In this document: in pieces, positions 6,064-6,940 of the stretch
Position numbering within the stretch: position 1 is the first letter of the stretch
Layout: each line of letters begins with the position of its first letter
Origin: an uncultured Collinsella sp.
Lineage (GTDB): Bacteria; Actinomycetota; Coriobacteriia; Coriobacteriales; Coriobacteriaceae
Assembly (NCBI GenBank): GCA_902479205.1
Contig: CABSNX010000106.1
Span: 1 to 6,940 of the forward strand
DNA: 6,940 bases
Direction: 5' to 3'
Translations under genes and position numbers: made by a program
Notes under the pieces: model-generated
The model's input: only the letters and a program-made list of their open reading frames with translations
Databases searched by the model: none
Told to the model about the DNA's origin: nothing

Positions 6064-6069
6064 ATTGTA
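6064..6069 (-). promoter_or_regulatory. Candidate -10 element for the amylase-family gene
   Basis: On the minus strand TACAAT (5 of 6 to consensus) lies 37 nt upstream of the ATG and would give a leader of about 30 nt. The best -35-like sequence, TTGGGG, sits 20 bp upstream, which is poor. A promoter is expected here because a terminator stands directly before it, but an activator may be needed. Confidence 0.35.
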
Positions 6070-6093
6070 TGCCCAGCTTGTATCCTCTCCCCC

Positions 6094-6166
6094 AAAATAA
6101 GTTGCGGTGGAATAGGGACTGTTTGCCGGGTTTATTGGACCCAGCAGTCCGTATTTCACCGCAACT
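6094..6166 (-). terminator. Long terminator hairpin after the MFS gene
   Basis: Reading the minus strand, 22-bp arms (6145-6166 and 6100-6121) begin AGTTGCGGTG and end CACCGCAACT, with 2 mismatches. A nested CTGGGT/ACCCGG stem fills the interior, with loop CCAATAA. A TTATTTT tract (6094-6100) follows, as in an intrinsic terminator. It begins 16 nt after the transporter stop and ends about 70 nt before the amylase start, so it should insulate the two genes. Its stem is much longer than usual. Confidence 0.82.
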
Positions 6167-6182
6167 GATGAGGAGGATGTGG

Positions 6183-6922
6183 CTAGGCGACGGGCTTTGC
6201 GCGGCGTATGGCTGGGAACATCACCGTGATGGCGAGGATGACGCCCACGACGGCAATCGCCCCGCCCGCGAAGCCGATCCAAGCGATACCGGGACCCGAA
6301 ACCACGGCGCCGCCGATTGCGGTGCCCGTGCCAATACCGAGGTTAAACAGGCCCGAGAAGATCGACATGGCGACGGCCGACGAATCTGCCGGCGTGTGCT
6401 TGATGAGCTCGGCCTGAAACGCCACGTTAAAGGCCGTGGCGCAGCAACCCCACAGTGCGCAGACGGCAAGCACTGTCACGAGCGACGATGCGGCCGGCCC
6501 CATGAGCAGCAGAGCCACCGGCACGCCGGAAAGCGTGATAGCAAGGAACGGAAAACGGTGCCCGTCGAACAGGCGGCTGAACAGCCAGCTTCCGAGCAAA
6601 CCAGAGCAGCCAAACGCCGTCAGCGTCATGGTAATGGCGCCCGTATCGACGTGCGCGACCTGCGCCAGGAAGGGCTCGATATAGCTGTAGCTTGCGTAAT
6701 AGCCGGTCGCCATGAAGACCGTGACTGCGTAGAGCGCGATGAGGAGCGGGTTCTTGAGCAGCTCGGGCAGCTGTTTGACAGTAAAGCGCTCACCCGCCGG
6801 CATGGCCGGGAACACCGCTGCCTGGTAGACGACCGCGATGGCTGAGAGGCCCCCGACCACGGCAAACGTCATGCGCCAGCCCACGGCCAAGCCAATGGCG
6901 CGACCGAGAGGCAGGCCAAAGA
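6183..6922 (-). CDS. MFS transporter, DHA1 family, C-terminal part
   Basis: This is an inner-membrane major facilitator, a proton-driven exporter of small molecules; the substrate is unknown. The visible 245 residues start within transmembrane helix 5 (FGLPLGRAIG then GWRMTFAVVGG, a motif typical of AraJ/SotB-like DHA1 efflux proteins). About seven more hydrophobic helices follow, at roughly residues 18-38, 57-82, 94-116, 124-144, 147-170, 183-209 and 213-236. A short charged tail with RRAK closes the protein. About 150 N-terminal residues are missing because the adapter cuts the gene at 6922/6923, not through mutation. Arabinose, drug or sugar efflux have been reported for relatives; nothing visible decides between them. 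The long terminator follows the stop. Confidence 0.9.
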
Positions 6923-6940
6923 CTGTCTCTTATACACATC
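6923..6940 (-). other. Tn5 mosaic-end adapter remnant (right)
   Basis: The last 18 bases are the inverted Tn5 mosaic end (CTGTCTCTTATACACATC), the partner of the copy at position 1. It is library adapter and truncates the MFS gene. Confidence 0.97.

Noticed and set aside
4288..6168. A 626-codon open frame on the plus strand, antisense to the amylase and DNA glycosylase genes
   Set aside because: It mirrors the two genes on the other strand, which have full catalytic motifs. Long antisense frames are expected in GC-rich genes, and its protein has no recognisable domain.
6028..6282. N-terminal extension of the amylase-family protein by 85 residues
   Set aside because: It would run through the terminator hairpin and overlap the transporter gene. 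The start at 6027 has a good ribosome-binding site and matches the start of the catalytic barrel.

Overview
This looks like chromosomal DNA from a high-GC actinobacterium. The alanine-rich L7/L12, the strong NNG/NNC codon bias and the style of the proteins suggest the class Coriobacteriia, perhaps a gut Collinsella. That is an impression from protein style, not a search result. Both window ends are Tn5 mosaic-end (Nextera-type) adapter sequence, so the insert (17-6922) is probably one complete tagmented fragment. The two outermost genes are cut by library preparation, not by biology.

Layout, left to right: (i) the N-terminal part of galU (UDP-glucose pyrophosphorylase), minus strand, behind an AT-rich intergenic region; (ii) the ribosomal stalk operon rplJ-rplL (L10, L7/L12), minus strand, ending in a strong intrinsic terminator. 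It has a sigma70-type promoter and a leader of about 210 nt that resembles the L10 autoregulatory leader, with a terminator and a competing antiterminator; (iii) a large imperfect inverted repeat (1926-2135) whose left arm contains the rplJ -35 hexamer; (iv) a class I/II PLP aminotransferase, minus strand; (v) a divergent gene for a poorly characterised 219-aa protein with a possible flavodoxin-fold NAD(P)H oxidoreductase-like C-terminal half; (vi) a minus-strand pair, a GH13 alpha-amylase-family glycosidase and a family 6 uracil/hypoxanthine-DNA glycosylase, 3 nt apart; (vii) the C-terminal part of a DHA1-type MFS transporter, followed by a long terminator hairpin.

Most genes are housekeeping or metabolic and functionally unrelated. 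The clearest functional unit is the L10/L12 operon with its leader. I see no defence system, CRISPR array, tRNA, rRNA or transposase gene. The most unusual structure is the long inverted repeat between the aminotransferase and the rplJ promoter. It may be a repeat element or an inverted duplication of the promoter region.
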